Assembly: GCA_944325175.1 (NCBI GenBank)
Contig: CALUYZ010000003.1
Coordinates: 109,402 to 173,401 of the forward strand
Direction: 5' to 3'
DNA from: Candidatus Gastranaerophilales bacterium
GTDB lineage: Bacteria; Cyanobacteriota; Vampirovibrionia; Gastranaerophilales; Gastranaerophilaceae
DNA: 64,000 nt
The position numbers and the translations under genes were made by a program. Positions within the stretch are counted from its first letter, which is position 1; each line of letters opens with the position of its first letter. Under the pieces are notes generated by a model. That model saw only the letters and a list, made by a program, of their open reading frames with translations, ran no database searches and was not told where the DNA came from. Shown piece after piece: positions 17,417 to 24,703 of the stretch.

Positions 17417-17426
17417 GGAATAAAAA

Positions 17427-17894
17427 ATGGAAAAAAAATTTTCAACACTGATTGTGGCAATTTTTGTTATTACATTGATTAATACAGGCATGCTTTTGTC
17501 TATAGTATCTGAAAAAGCAATAACTGCCTATATGAACAGACCAATTCACATTTCAAAAGATTACGACAAAGGGCAATCTTTTGAAAAAGCTCTTGAAACC
17601 AAAAAACCCATTATTGTTTGGTTTTATACAGACTGGTGTCGCTATTGCCAAAAATTAGCGCCTACGTTTAAAAAATTAACAAAAGATAAAGAAATTAAAA
17701 AACAATATGCAATAGCTTATGTTAATGCAGAAGATCCTAAAAATAAGAAATACGTTGAAGAATATAAAGTTGAAGGCTATCCTACGGTTTATCTCGTAAA
17801 AGAAGATAAAAAAGAATTTATTTCACCGGTTGATTTACTTTCTCCTTTTGCATTTGATAATTTAAAAGAAAAATTTCTTGAATTTGTAAAATAA
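17427..17894 (+). CDS. Membrane-anchored thioredoxin-like protein
   Basis: 155 aa. A single N-terminal hydrophobic segment (~6-27) acts as anchor or uncleaved signal, placing the rest outside the cytoplasm. The thioredoxin fold carries WFYTDWCRYCQKLAP with active-site Cys71 and Cys74, and the cis-proline segment GYPTVYLV (~118). The CRYC redox pair differs from classical CGPC, as in thioredoxin-like DsbD-c/TlpA relatives. Likely role: thiol-disulfide exchange in the envelope. GAGGAA precedes the ATG. It is convergent with mlaE, with 1 bp between the stops. Confidence 0.82.
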   Translation: MEKKFSTLIVAIFVITLINTGMLLSIVSEKAITAYMNRPIHISKDYDKGQSFEKALETKKPIIVWFYTDWCRYCQKLAPTFKKLTKDKEIKKQYAIAYVNAEDPKNKKYVEEYKVEGYPTVYLVKEDKKEFISPVDLLSPFAFDNLKEKFLEFVK

Positions 17895-17895
17895 T

Positions 17896-18636
17896 TTAAG
17901 GGTTGCTTGTATAAAACAAAAAGCCCACAAGCAAATCTGCCAATAATAAATAAACGGTACATAAAATGGCAGATTTTGTTGTTGAATCACCAACATTTTT
18001 TGCGCCACCTTCGGTTTCATAGCCAACCGTGGCGCAAACTGTTGCAATAATGCCGCCAAACAGAAAGCCTTTCAATAAGCTTATATAAATATCTTTTGTG
18101 TTAAACATAAGCCAGACTGAATTTAGGTATCTGTTCGGGTGTAAATCTATTGAATAGTAAGAAACAACCATACCGCCAAGAACTCCAAAAAATTCTGCCA
18201 AAATTACGACAAAAAGACAACTGAAAGCCGCCGCTATTATTCTTGGCGCAAAATAATATCCTACAGGGTCGACCCCTAAAACCTTCATTGCATTAACTTG
18301 TGATGTTACTTTCATGTTTGCAATTTGTGCAGTTATTGCCGTTCCTGCTCTTGCACCCATTGCAAGAGCGGCAAAACCCGGAGCAATTTCTCGAATTAAA
18401 GCAATACCTAAAAAGCCGCCTATGTAATCATCAGCGCCTGATAGTAAAAATTGTTTTGAAACTTGAAGCGCAATAACAGATGAGGCAATAATTACAATCA
18501 TCAGGCAAATTCCCAGTGAATCAAACCCGATTATTGCTGCTTGTGAAATAACACTCTTGAAAGTTACATTGCCTTTCAGAGTATATTTAACTGCATCTAT
18601 AAAATTTTGAACACATTTTCCTAAAAATGAAATCAT
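17896..18636 (-). CDS. mlaE: MlaE family lipid ABC transporter permease
   Basis: 246 aa, five or six membrane segments. ALIREIAPGFAALAMGARAGTA-like sequence (residues ~98-120) and the MKVLGVDPVGYYFAPRI stretch are diagnostic for the MlaE/TGD1 permease family, which moves phospholipids between membranes in diderm bacteria and chloroplasts. The usual partners (ATPase MlaF, MCE protein MlaD) are not next to it, so they must be encoded elsewhere if the system is complete. The ATG lies 7 nt after TAAAAT (complement of 18644-18649), suggesting a leaderless mRNA. Confidence 0.92.
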   Translation of the reverse strand: MISFLGKCVQNFIDAVKYTLKGNVTFKSVISQAAIIGFDSLGICLMIVIIASSVIALQVSKQFLLSGADDYIGGFLGIALIREIAPGFAALAMGARAGTAITAQIANMKVTSQVNAMKVLGVDPVGYYFAPRIIAAAFSCLFVVILAEFFGVLGGMVVSYYSIDLHPNRYLNSVWLMFNTKDIYISLLKGFLFGGIIATVCATVGYETEGGAKNVGDSTTKSAILCTVYLLLADLLVGFLFYTSNP

Positions 18637-18748
18637 GGCTTTAATTTTACAATCAAAACCACTTTAATTCAAATTTATTAATTTATAAATAGAAAAAATA
18701 TTTATTCAGGTGTTTTAAAATTACTGTCTGAATATAGAAAGAATAGAT

Positions 18749-20065
18749 ATGTATATACAAAAAGTTTCCCTTCCTTCAAATGTTAATTATCTATCAACGG
18801 TAAATAAAAAAAATGAAATAAACGCTAAGACTACACAAAATGCGCCAATAAATTTGAATTTAACACCTTCTTTTTTAGGAACTATGTATAATTTTGTCCC
18901 TGTTTCCGATGTTGATTTTCAAAAACAAGGCGGAAAATTTTATTTTGACAAGGCGCAAACCAAAAGCGGCATGCCATATTCAGGAAGAATAGTAAGCGAT
19001 TCTAAAAATATGCAGATTGTATCTTCATATAAAGACGGGACAAAAGCTTCCATAAATATAGCATGGAATCAAAGAGATGATATGGATGATATTTCTATAA
19101 ATCTTAAAAAAGACGGTGAAATATTAAACCAAGACAAAACCAAAACAATCGTGTGGACAAATGCCCTCAAAGATATTGAATATATGGAAATGTATGACGC
19201 CTGTGGCAGACTTTTTCAAACCTCACTTGTGGGCTATAAAGGCGCAGCTGATAATACTGTTGTTATGTCCATACAAAGAGATTATGAATTTGACGGCATA
19301 ACTCCGTATAGAGAACAAACAGATGTTGCAGATGAATTTAAAAGCCTTTTTGGGTATAGTTCAAGAATTGCTTTTCAAACTCATAATGGGACAAAGGAAA
19401 TATGTTTTGATGTAACCTCTAAAGACAAAAGCAGAACTGCTAAAAAAAGAACCGTCTTTTACGATGTTAAAGGCAAAATAAACAAAGCATCCGAAAATGA
19501 TGTAATATATTTTGATAAAAAAACCAATGCAGAATGTGCAATGTCTGATGAAAGAGTTGTATTTAGAAATAAATCAGGCAAACTAATTGCAAGAGATTAC
19601 GGTTTTAGAACATTGGATTATACAAAAAATGTGAATCAATTAAGAAAATTTATGTATGACGAACACCCAATGACCGTAAGAGATATAGATGAAAATGTTT
19701 ATACATACTATGACGGCATTACAAAGAAACGTTTTGCCCTTGAACAATACGAACAAGGAAAAGAATTGCCTGTTTGTATTTTAAATTTTGATAAAAAATG
19801 TGCAGCAGAGGTTAAAAATCCGGCAACAAACATTTTGCTTATAAATATATTTGCAAACTTTAGTAAAAAAGCTGCTTCAATGCTGTTTCAAAAGCAAGGC
19901 GATAATTATACAATAAAGCAAATGGACGTATTTAGTTCAGAAACAGAAACAAGAAAAACCACAAAAAGATTTTATTCAGACGGTACAACTGAAATAATGC
20001 AATATGATGAAGAAGGTGCGCTAAAAAGTAAAACAGTACAAAATACAAAGAAAACAGAAGAATAA
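18749..20065 (+). CDS. Lineage-type protein of unknown function
   Basis: 438 aa, no signal peptide or membrane helix. The N-terminal ~35 residues are Asn/Thr-rich and look disordered, ending in NLTPSFLGTMYNFVP. The rest appears beta-rich with repeated short segments such as KRTVFYDVKGK, KKRFALEQYEQGK and TTKRFYSDGTTEIMQYDEEG, resembling toxin-antitoxin-like YD/MORN-style strands, but no family is assigned. The SF-x-G element recurs in proteins at 36160 and 49222. It stands alone between divergent mlaE and the CoA-transferase genes. Confidence 0.6.
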   Translation: MYIQKVSLPSNVNYLSTVNKKNEINAKTTQNAPINLNLTPSFLGTMYNFVPVSDVDFQKQGGKFYFDKAQTKSGMPYSGRIVSDSKNMQIVSSYKDGTKASINIAWNQRDDMDDISINLKKDGEILNQDKTKTIVWTNALKDIEYMEMYDACGRLFQTSLVGYKGAADNTVVMSIQRDYEFDGITPYREQTDVADEFKSLFGYSSRIAFQTHNGTKEICFDVTSKDKSRTAKKRTVFYDVKGKINKASENDVIYFDKKTNAECAMSDERVVFRNKSGKLIARDYGFRTLDYTKNVNQLRKFMYDEHPMTVRDIDENVYTYYDGITKKRFALEQYEQGKELPVCILNFDKKCAAEVKNPATNILLINIFANFSKKAASMLFQKQGDNYTIKQMDVFSSETETRKTTKRFYSDGTTEIMQYDEEGALKSKTVQNTKKTEE

Positions 20066-20136
20066 TAAAAATATAAAAACTGTTAAAAAAATGTATTGTA
20101 TGTTATTATCTTTTTAGTTAATTTAAGGATGTTGTT

Positions 20137-20790
20137 TTGAAAAAGATTATCTCAACCAAAGAAGCGGCTATGCTTGTAAAAAATAATTCCACCGTTATGA
20201 TTGGCGGGTTTTTGGATTGCGGCGTGCCTGATAAAATTATAGATGAAATTATAAATACAGATGTAGCAAATTTAACCCTTGTTTTGAATGATACATCTTA
20301 TCCTAATGTTGACAAAGGCAAACTTGTTGCAACGGATAAAGTTAAGAAAATCATTACATCGCACATCGGCACAAACCCAATAACGGGGCAAAAAATGATG
20401 GAAGGCAAAATTGAGGTTGAAATTCTTCCAATGGGAACATTGGTTGAAAAAATCAGAGCATACGGTGCAGGACTTGGCGGAATTTTAACTCCTACAGGTG
20501 TCGGCACAATATTGGAAGACGGCAAACAAACATTTACGGTTAAAGGCAAAAAATATATTTTTGAAGAACCCCTTGGTGCCGACATTGCTTTTATATACGG
20601 CACAACTGTGGATAAATACGGCAATGTTGCATTTGAAGGAACAACGAGAAACTTTAACCAAACAATGGCAACAGCGGCAGATACCGTTGTTGTGCAGGCA
20701 GATGAAATTGTAGATTGTCTAAACCCAAATGAAATTATAATTCCCGGTATTTTTATTGATTACATTGTAGAAAATAAGGAAAATAATTAA
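20137..20790 (+). CDS. atoD: 3-oxoacid / acetate CoA-transferase subunit A
   Basis: 217 aa. Family I CoA-transferase alpha subunit: MIGGFLDCGVPDKIID (~21-36) matches the GGF-x3-G-x-P signature, followed by the glycine-rich GAGLGGILTPTGVGT (~110). It pairs with the beta subunit encoded immediately downstream to move CoA between acetate, butyrate or acetoacetate; the exact acyl group cannot be told from sequence. The start is a TTG with AAGGAT upstream. A -10 like TATTAT precedes it at about 20102-20107. The symbol atoD denotes the family, not a proven substrate. Confidence 0.88.
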   Translation: MKKIISTKEAAMLVKNNSTVMIGGFLDCGVPDKIIDEIINTDVANLTLVLNDTSYPNVDKGKLVATDKVKKIITSHIGTNPITGQKMMEGKIEVEILPMGTLVEKIRAYGAGLGGILTPTGVGTILEDGKQTFTVKGKKYIFEEPLGADIAFIYGTTVDKYGNVAFEGTTRNFNQTMATAADTVVVQADEIVDCLNPNEIIIPGIFIDYIVENKENN

Positions 20791-21474
20791 ATGGCACCTG
20801 TTGTTGACGCTGTATTATCAAAAGAAAAAGTTAGAGAAATTATTGCAAGACGTGTGGCAAAAGAATTAAAAGACGGCAACGTTGTCACTTTGGGCATCGG
20901 GCTTCCAAATGAGGTTGCAAATTATATTCCAAGCAATATAAACATTATAATTCACTCTGAAAACGGTGTCTTAGGTCTTGGTAAAAAAGCCGATGGCGAA
21001 TATATTGATAAAAAAATTATTAATTCAGGCGGTATCCCTTTTGGAATTAAAATGGGCGCAAGCTTTTTTGATTCAGAAATGGCATTTATGATGATGAGGG
21101 GCGGGCATATTGACGCAACCGTTTTGGGCGCCTTGCAGGTTGATGAAGAAGGAAACCTTGCAAGCTGGCTTATTCCAAATAAATTTGTCCCCGGTATAGG
21201 CGGTTCAATGGATTTAGTCGTTGGTGCCAAAAAGGTTATCATCGCAATGGAACATCTTTCCAAAGGTACCGTAAAAATTGTAAAAAAATGCACACTTCCT
21301 CTTACGGCTCATAAAGAAGTTGATATGATTGTAACCGAACGCTCAGTTTTTGAATTTCAAAACGGTGTCTTAACCTTAATTGAAATCAACCCAATGTATT
21401 CTATCGACGACATAAAAGCCTCTGTCTTTGCTGACTTTAAAATAAGCCCCGATTTGAAAATTATGGAAGTATAG
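20791..21474 (+). CDS. atoA: 3-oxoacid / acetate CoA-transferase subunit B
   Basis: 227 aa. It contains GIGLPNEVANYIPSN (~36) and SENGVLGLG (~55), in which Glu is the catalytic residue that forms the glutamyl-CoA thioester. GGSMDLVVGAKKVIIAMEH (~135) is also typical of the beta subunit. Its ATG directly follows the subunit A stop and uses AAGGA within the end of that gene, ensuring stoichiometric translation. No thiolase or acyl-CoA dehydrogenase lies nearby, so the pathway (acetate/butyrate fermentation or short-chain acid activation) is inferred. Confidence 0.9.
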   Translation: MAPVVDAVLSKEKVREIIARRVAKELKDGNVVTLGIGLPNEVANYIPSNINIIIHSENGVLGLGKKADGEYIDKKIINSGGIPFGIKMGASFFDSEMAFMMMRGGHIDATVLGALQVDEEGNLASWLIPNKFVPGIGGSMDLVVGAKKVIIAMEHLSKGTVKIVKKCTLPLTAHKEVDMIVTERSVFEFQNGVLTLIEINPMYSIDDIKASVFADFKISPDLKIMEV

Positions 21475-21795
21475 TTAACTGTTATATTAACAATTTCTTC
21501 TCTCTCGTATTTTGCATCGCATTATTTTAAATACCGCAAAGCTTCAATTCATATAATAATACAGCATTATCTTTTTTGTCTTTAATTTTGTTTAAATTGT
21601 CGAAAAAGTTTCTTATTACTGCCATTAATCGCTTAAAATGTAGGTTGCAATTTTTAAACTTATTTAAAACCTAAACCGGCTTCATTTAATTTCGCCTTCT
21701 TTACTAAATGGTGCCATTTTAAAATGGCACCGATTTAATAATTCTAAACAAAATTTTTTTTATAAAACCTTGTCAAATAAAACCATAAAAAATAT
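21475..21795. other. Intergenic region at the left edge of the pilin island
   Basis: 321 bp with no open reading frame of note. It contains one perfect 22-bp palindrome at 21710-21731. A CTTGTCAAAT stretch near 21768 recurs near 23157 behind the second pilin gene, so it is shared paralogous 3' flank. Nothing else was recognised. Confidence 0.6.
21710..21731. repeat. Perfect 22-bp palindrome (GGTGCCATTTT arm)
   Basis: GGTGCCATTTT is followed immediately by AAAATGGCACC, an 11+11 bp perfect palindrome without a T-run, downstream of the first minus-strand pilin gene. It is one of five GGTGC/GCACC inverted repeats in the island. Confidence 0.7.
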
Positions 21796-22767
21796 TTATT
21801 TTTTAATGCAACGTATTGAATGTACGACGGAGCGAGCATATTTGTAACGGGTACCAAGAGCAAAATCTTGACCCCAAACTAATCCGGATGCTCCCTGTGA
21901 AATAACAGACCCTGACCAATAATTACCCGAGCTTTTGCCTAAATTAATAAGAGGGCCATTTATAAACAGTGACGCAAGCTCATCTCTATCAGGAAGTCTT
22001 AAATCTTCTGCCGTGCTTCTGCATGCCATTGGAGCATCTACTGTTTCTTCTGCCTCAGAGTATTGCGGCACTTTTGATGCATAGTCTGCAAAGTATGGAA
22101 CAGGCGCTACAACAACCGGATTTTTATTATAAAAAGCTGTAATAAATCCAATATCTTTACCAACTTGGTTCGGTCCTTCACTACCATTTAAGTCATAAAT
22201 AAAATTAATACACATTTTATTTTGCGCAACATGTTCAACCGATGCATCCGAACTACATAATGGATTATAAAACACCGCAACAGATTCCCCATTCACCGTC
22301 TCAAACGCAGCTGCTTTTGTGTCTGCCACATCACCGTCCTCATTTGCCACATGTACTCCATTCAACAATTTTTGATTCAGCTCACTCATCTTCTTTGGAA
22401 AATCAATCTCTGAAACCGCATCCAATGTTGTAATTTTACTTGGAATACCACACGAACCCAATTTATCAGGTCCGCAAACGTTATTTATCTTATACACCTT
22501 CGACAATGCATCCAAAATAAAACTCTCCGCCGCCGTATCTTCTGTTGCATTTCCGCTTTTGTCTTCCGTATACGTTCCATAACCACCTAACGTATTCATC
22601 TGCCCAATCGCTTGCGCCATTCTGGCATGCAACGCCTTCCTCTGCGCATCCCAAGCTTTTTCATTTACATTCACCAACAAACTCGGCAACGTAATCGCCG
22701 CCACAATTCCAATAATCGCCAAAGTAATTAACACCTCAGCCAACGTAAAACCTTTCAACTTTTTCAT
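21796..22767 (-). CDS. Type IV pilin-like protein with C-terminal lectin-like (DUF1566/Lcl_C) domain, paralogue 1
   Basis: 323 aa. MKKLKG followed by FTLAEVLITLAIIGIVAAI is a prepilin leader with the G/F cleavage site, Glu5 and hydrophobic helix. The last ~85 residues (ACRSTAEDLRLPDRDELASL.. YWSGSV .. SIRCIKK) match the DUF1566/Lcl_C C-type-lectin-like fold. Conserved cysteines (~98, 105, 174, 188) suggest disulfides. It would be assembled in or exported by a type IV pilus or type II secretion machine not encoded here. The leader AAAAAGTTGAAAGGATAG includes the ribosome site. The 5' half of the gene is unusually G-rich on the coding strand. Confidence 0.85.
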   Translation of the reverse strand: MKKLKGFTLAEVLITLAIIGIVAAITLPSLLVNVNEKAWDAQRKALHARMAQAIGQMNTLGGYGTYTEDKSGNATEDTAAESFILDALSKVYKINNVCGPDKLGSCGIPSKITTLDAVSEIDFPKKMSELNQKLLNGVHVANEDGDVADTKAAAFETVNGESVAVFYNPLCSSDASVEHVAQNKMCINFIYDLNGSEGPNQVGKDIGFITAFYNKNPVVVAPVPYFADYASKVPQYSEAEETVDAPMACRSTAEDLRLPDRDELASLFINGPLINLGKSSGNYWSGSVISQGASGLVWGQDFALGTRYKYARSVVHSIRCIKK

Positions 22768-22888
22768 ATCATTCTATCCTTTCAACTTTTTGCATCAATC
22801 TGTTTAATTTTGTTCCAACACACCAAAACCCCAATATCTGCAACACCTTCCACCCACCCAAAAAGTTCATCCGCCCCTTTTCCCAACC

Positions 22889-22967
22889 TTGAACAAAATC
22901 CAAAACAATGCTATATTAATAAAAAGACCTAAAATGCACCAAACTTAAACATTTTGGTGCATTTTTT
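22889..22967 (+). ncRNA. Putative small RNA unit, copy 1 (promoter plus terminator hairpin)
   Basis: TTGAAC (22889-22894), a 17-bp spacer and TATATT (22912-22917) form a near-consensus sigma-70 promoter. A transcript starting near 22924 would be ~44 nt. It would end in a 13-bp hairpin (arm AAAATGCACCAAA at 22931-22943, partner 22953-22965) followed by T residues to 22967. No start codon with a usable frame is present. Copy 2 at 24286-24366 has the same layout. It is divergent from the pilin gene that starts at 22767. Confidence 0.6.
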
Positions 22968-22990
22968 AATACCACAATTCCCCCACAAAA

Positions 22991-23013
22991 GTAGGTTGGG
23001 CTTTCAGCCCAAC
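22991..23013 (+). repeat. REP-like palindrome, copy 1
   Basis: GTAG followed by GTTGGGCT-TTC-AGCCCAAC, an 8-bp stem with a 3-nt loop. A GTAG tetranucleotide at the foot of a palindrome is the hallmark of REP elements mobilised by RAYT (Y1) transposases. Related copies lie at 24445-24468 and 63823-63846. Confidence 0.65.
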
Positions 23014-23191
23014 ATCATCAAACGGTTTTTTCGCCTTCCCTTTTAAAACATCAAAAAACAAAAAGGCACCACTTAAAAAAGTGACGCCAAAGATAATAAA
23101 CAATAATGTTGAAAAGAAATTTATTATTTTTTTTTGTAAAAAAGAGTCTTTTTATCTTGTCAAATTTATGCGAAATAATAAAATGATATTA

Positions 23192-24163
23192 TTATTTCCT
23201 AATACAACGCACATAGTGCGTATCAGAACGCCTATATCGGGCGCGTGAGCCAATTTTGAAGCTCTGGTACCAGGCTAACCCAGAAGTGCCCAGCGAAATG
23301 ACCGAGCCCGACCAATAGTTGTTGGTACTTTCACTCAGGTTGATAAGTTGCGCATTTACAAATAAGGATGCAATTTCATCCCTATCTGGCAACCTTAGGT
23401 TTTCTCCCAACGTTTTACACGCTGTTGTTGCATCAACATTTTCGGGTGTTTCTGTATATTGTGATATTCTTGATGTGTAATCTGAGTTATGTGGAATTGG
23501 TGCAACTACTACAGGGTTTTTATTATAAAAAGCTGTAATAAATCCAATATCCTTGCCTACTTGATTAGGACCCTCTGTTCCATTTAAGTCATATATAAAA
23601 TTAACGCACATTTTGTTTTGCGTGTAGTGATTGGCTGTTGTATCTGAACTGCATAATGGGTTATAAAATACCGATATTGATTCGCCATTCACTGTTTCAA
23701 ATGCGGCTGCTTTTGTGTCTACCATATCACTATCTTCACCTGATACATGATTTCCATTTAAAAGCTTAGTGTTTAACTCGCTCATCTTGGTTGGAAAAGT
23801 TAACTCTGTTGTTCCGTTTAATGTTGTAATTTTACTTGGAATTCCGCAAGAAGAAAGCTTATCGGGTCCACAAACGTTATTTATTTTATAAACTTTTGAT
23901 AGCGCATCCAAAATAAAGCTTTCAGCTGCCGTATCAGCCGTTGCTGCGCCTTTCTCATCCTCCGTGTACGTTCCATATCCACCCAGTGCGTTCATCTGTC
24001 CTATTGCTTGTGCTAGTCTTGCATGGAGAGCTTTTTTCTGTGCTTCCCATGCCTTTTCATTTACATTCACAAGTAAACTTGGCAACGTAATTGCAGCTAC
24101 TATGCCAATAATTGCTAAAGTAATCAAAATTTCAGCAAGGGTAAACCCTGTTTTCTTTTTCAT
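23192..24163 (-). CDS. Type IV pilin-like protein with C-terminal lectin-like domain, paralogue 2
   Basis: 323 aa, the same length as its two neighbours. MKKKTG precedes FTLAEILITLAIIGIVAAI (prepilin cleavage after Gly6, Glu5). The central region closely follows paralogue 1 (INNVCGPDKLSSCGIPSKIT, VFYNPLCSSD). The C-terminal domain reads LRLPDRDEIASLF .. YWSGSVIS .. LAWYQSF .. YVRCIRK, a good DUF1566/Lcl_C match. Differences concentrate in the last ~40 residues. The leader has GGTGCAAAAGTTGAAAGGAA with the ribosome site GAAAGGA. Synonymous sites differ widely from paralogues 1 and 3, so the duplication is not recent. Confidence 0.85.
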   Translation of the reverse strand: MKKKTGFTLAEILITLAIIGIVAAITLPSLLVNVNEKAWEAQKKALHARLAQAIGQMNALGGYGTYTEDEKGAATADTAAESFILDALSKVYKINNVCGPDKLSSCGIPSKITTLNGTTELTFPTKMSELNTKLLNGNHVSGEDSDMVDTKAAAFETVNGESISVFYNPLCSSDTTANHYTQNKMCVNFIYDLNGTEGPNQVGKDIGFITAFYNKNPVVVAPIPHNSDYTSRISQYTETPENVDATTACKTLGENLRLPDRDEIASLFVNAQLINLSESTNNYWSGSVISLGTSGLAWYQSFKIGSRARYRRSDTHYVRCIRK

Positions 24164-24285
24164 ATTTTCTGCTTTCCTTTCAACTTTTGCACCAATTTGA
24201 GTAAATTTGATGCATGGGGTTAAAATAGTTGTTGGTGCGCTGTTTAAGGTGTTGAGGATTTAAAAAATGTCAAATTTTACCCTCT

Positions 24286-24366
24286 TGAACTTATCTAAAA
24301 ACAATGATATATTGAGAAAAAGAAGATAAATGCACCAAGATTACTCATTTTGGTGCATTTTTTTGG
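24286..24366 (+). ncRNA. Putative small RNA unit, copy 2 (promoter plus terminator hairpin)
   Basis: TTGAAC (24286-24291), a 17-bp spacer containing AAAACAATG as in copy 1, and TATATT (24309-24314). A transcript from about 24320 would run ~47 nt. It would end in a hairpin (AAATGCACCAA at 24329-24339 with 24351-24361) and a run of T to 24366. It is divergent from the pilin gene starting at 24163. Conservation of promoter, spacer and hairpin while the surrounding sequence differs argues for function. Confidence 0.6.
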
Positions 24367-24444
24367 TTGAAAAAGTTCTTTATCTAAGAGTGACTAAAAT
24401 AATAGGACGGGCGGATATGGAATGTATGCGGAAGATGAGATTTC

Positions 24445-24468
24445 GTTGGGGTAGAAACCCCAACCTAC
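24445..24468 (-). repeat. REP-like palindrome, copy 2
   Basis: On the minus strand this reads GTAG then GTTGGGGT-TTCT-ACCCCAAC. Compared with copy 1 the seventh stem pair is changed on both sides (C-G to G-C), which keeps the stem. Confidence 0.65.
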
Positions 24469-24507
24469 GAAGTTTTAGTACATGAATTTAAAATTGAGCA
24501 ATAAAAA

Positions 24508-24533
24508 TGCACCATAATATTCATTATGGTGCA
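24508..24533. repeat. GCACC inverted repeat
   Basis: TGCACCATAAT, loop ATTC, ATTATGGTGCA: an 11-bp perfect stem without a T-run. It shares the TGCACC arm with the two putative sRNA hairpins but has no recognisable promoter. Confidence 0.6.
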
Positions 24534-24703
24534 AATGGTTTATATGTATTAATATTATCATTGTTTTTTGGAAGTTACAAGCCTTATATTTTTAAAATAT
24601 TTTGTATTTCTCATAATCTTTTATTCAATAAAATTAACTTTTTTGAGCCTTTTGAAACAAAATGAATATTTTGGTCTAAAAAGTTGAAAGGATAGAAAAA
24701 ATT

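Larger units (their letters stand above)
22768..23191. other. Intergenic region between pilin paralogues 1 and 2
   Basis: 424 bp containing, left to right: the promoter side of paralogue 1, a C-rich stretch (22820-22885), the first twin sRNA unit (22889-22967), a REP-like element (22991-23013), an imperfect GGCACCACTT hairpin (23065-23088) and the 3' flank of paralogue 2. Confidence 0.7.
24164..24703. other. Intergenic region between divergent pilin paralogues 2 and 3
   Basis: 540 bp holding the leader of paralogue 2, the second twin sRNA unit (24286-24366), a REP-like element (24445-24468), a 26-bp GCACC inverted repeat (24508-24533) and the upstream region of paralogue 3. No credible open reading frame was seen. 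Confidence 0.7.

Noticed and set aside
21710..21731. Rho-independent terminator of pilin paralogue 1
   Set aside because: The palindrome has no T-run on the minus strand and lies about 65 bp beyond the stop.
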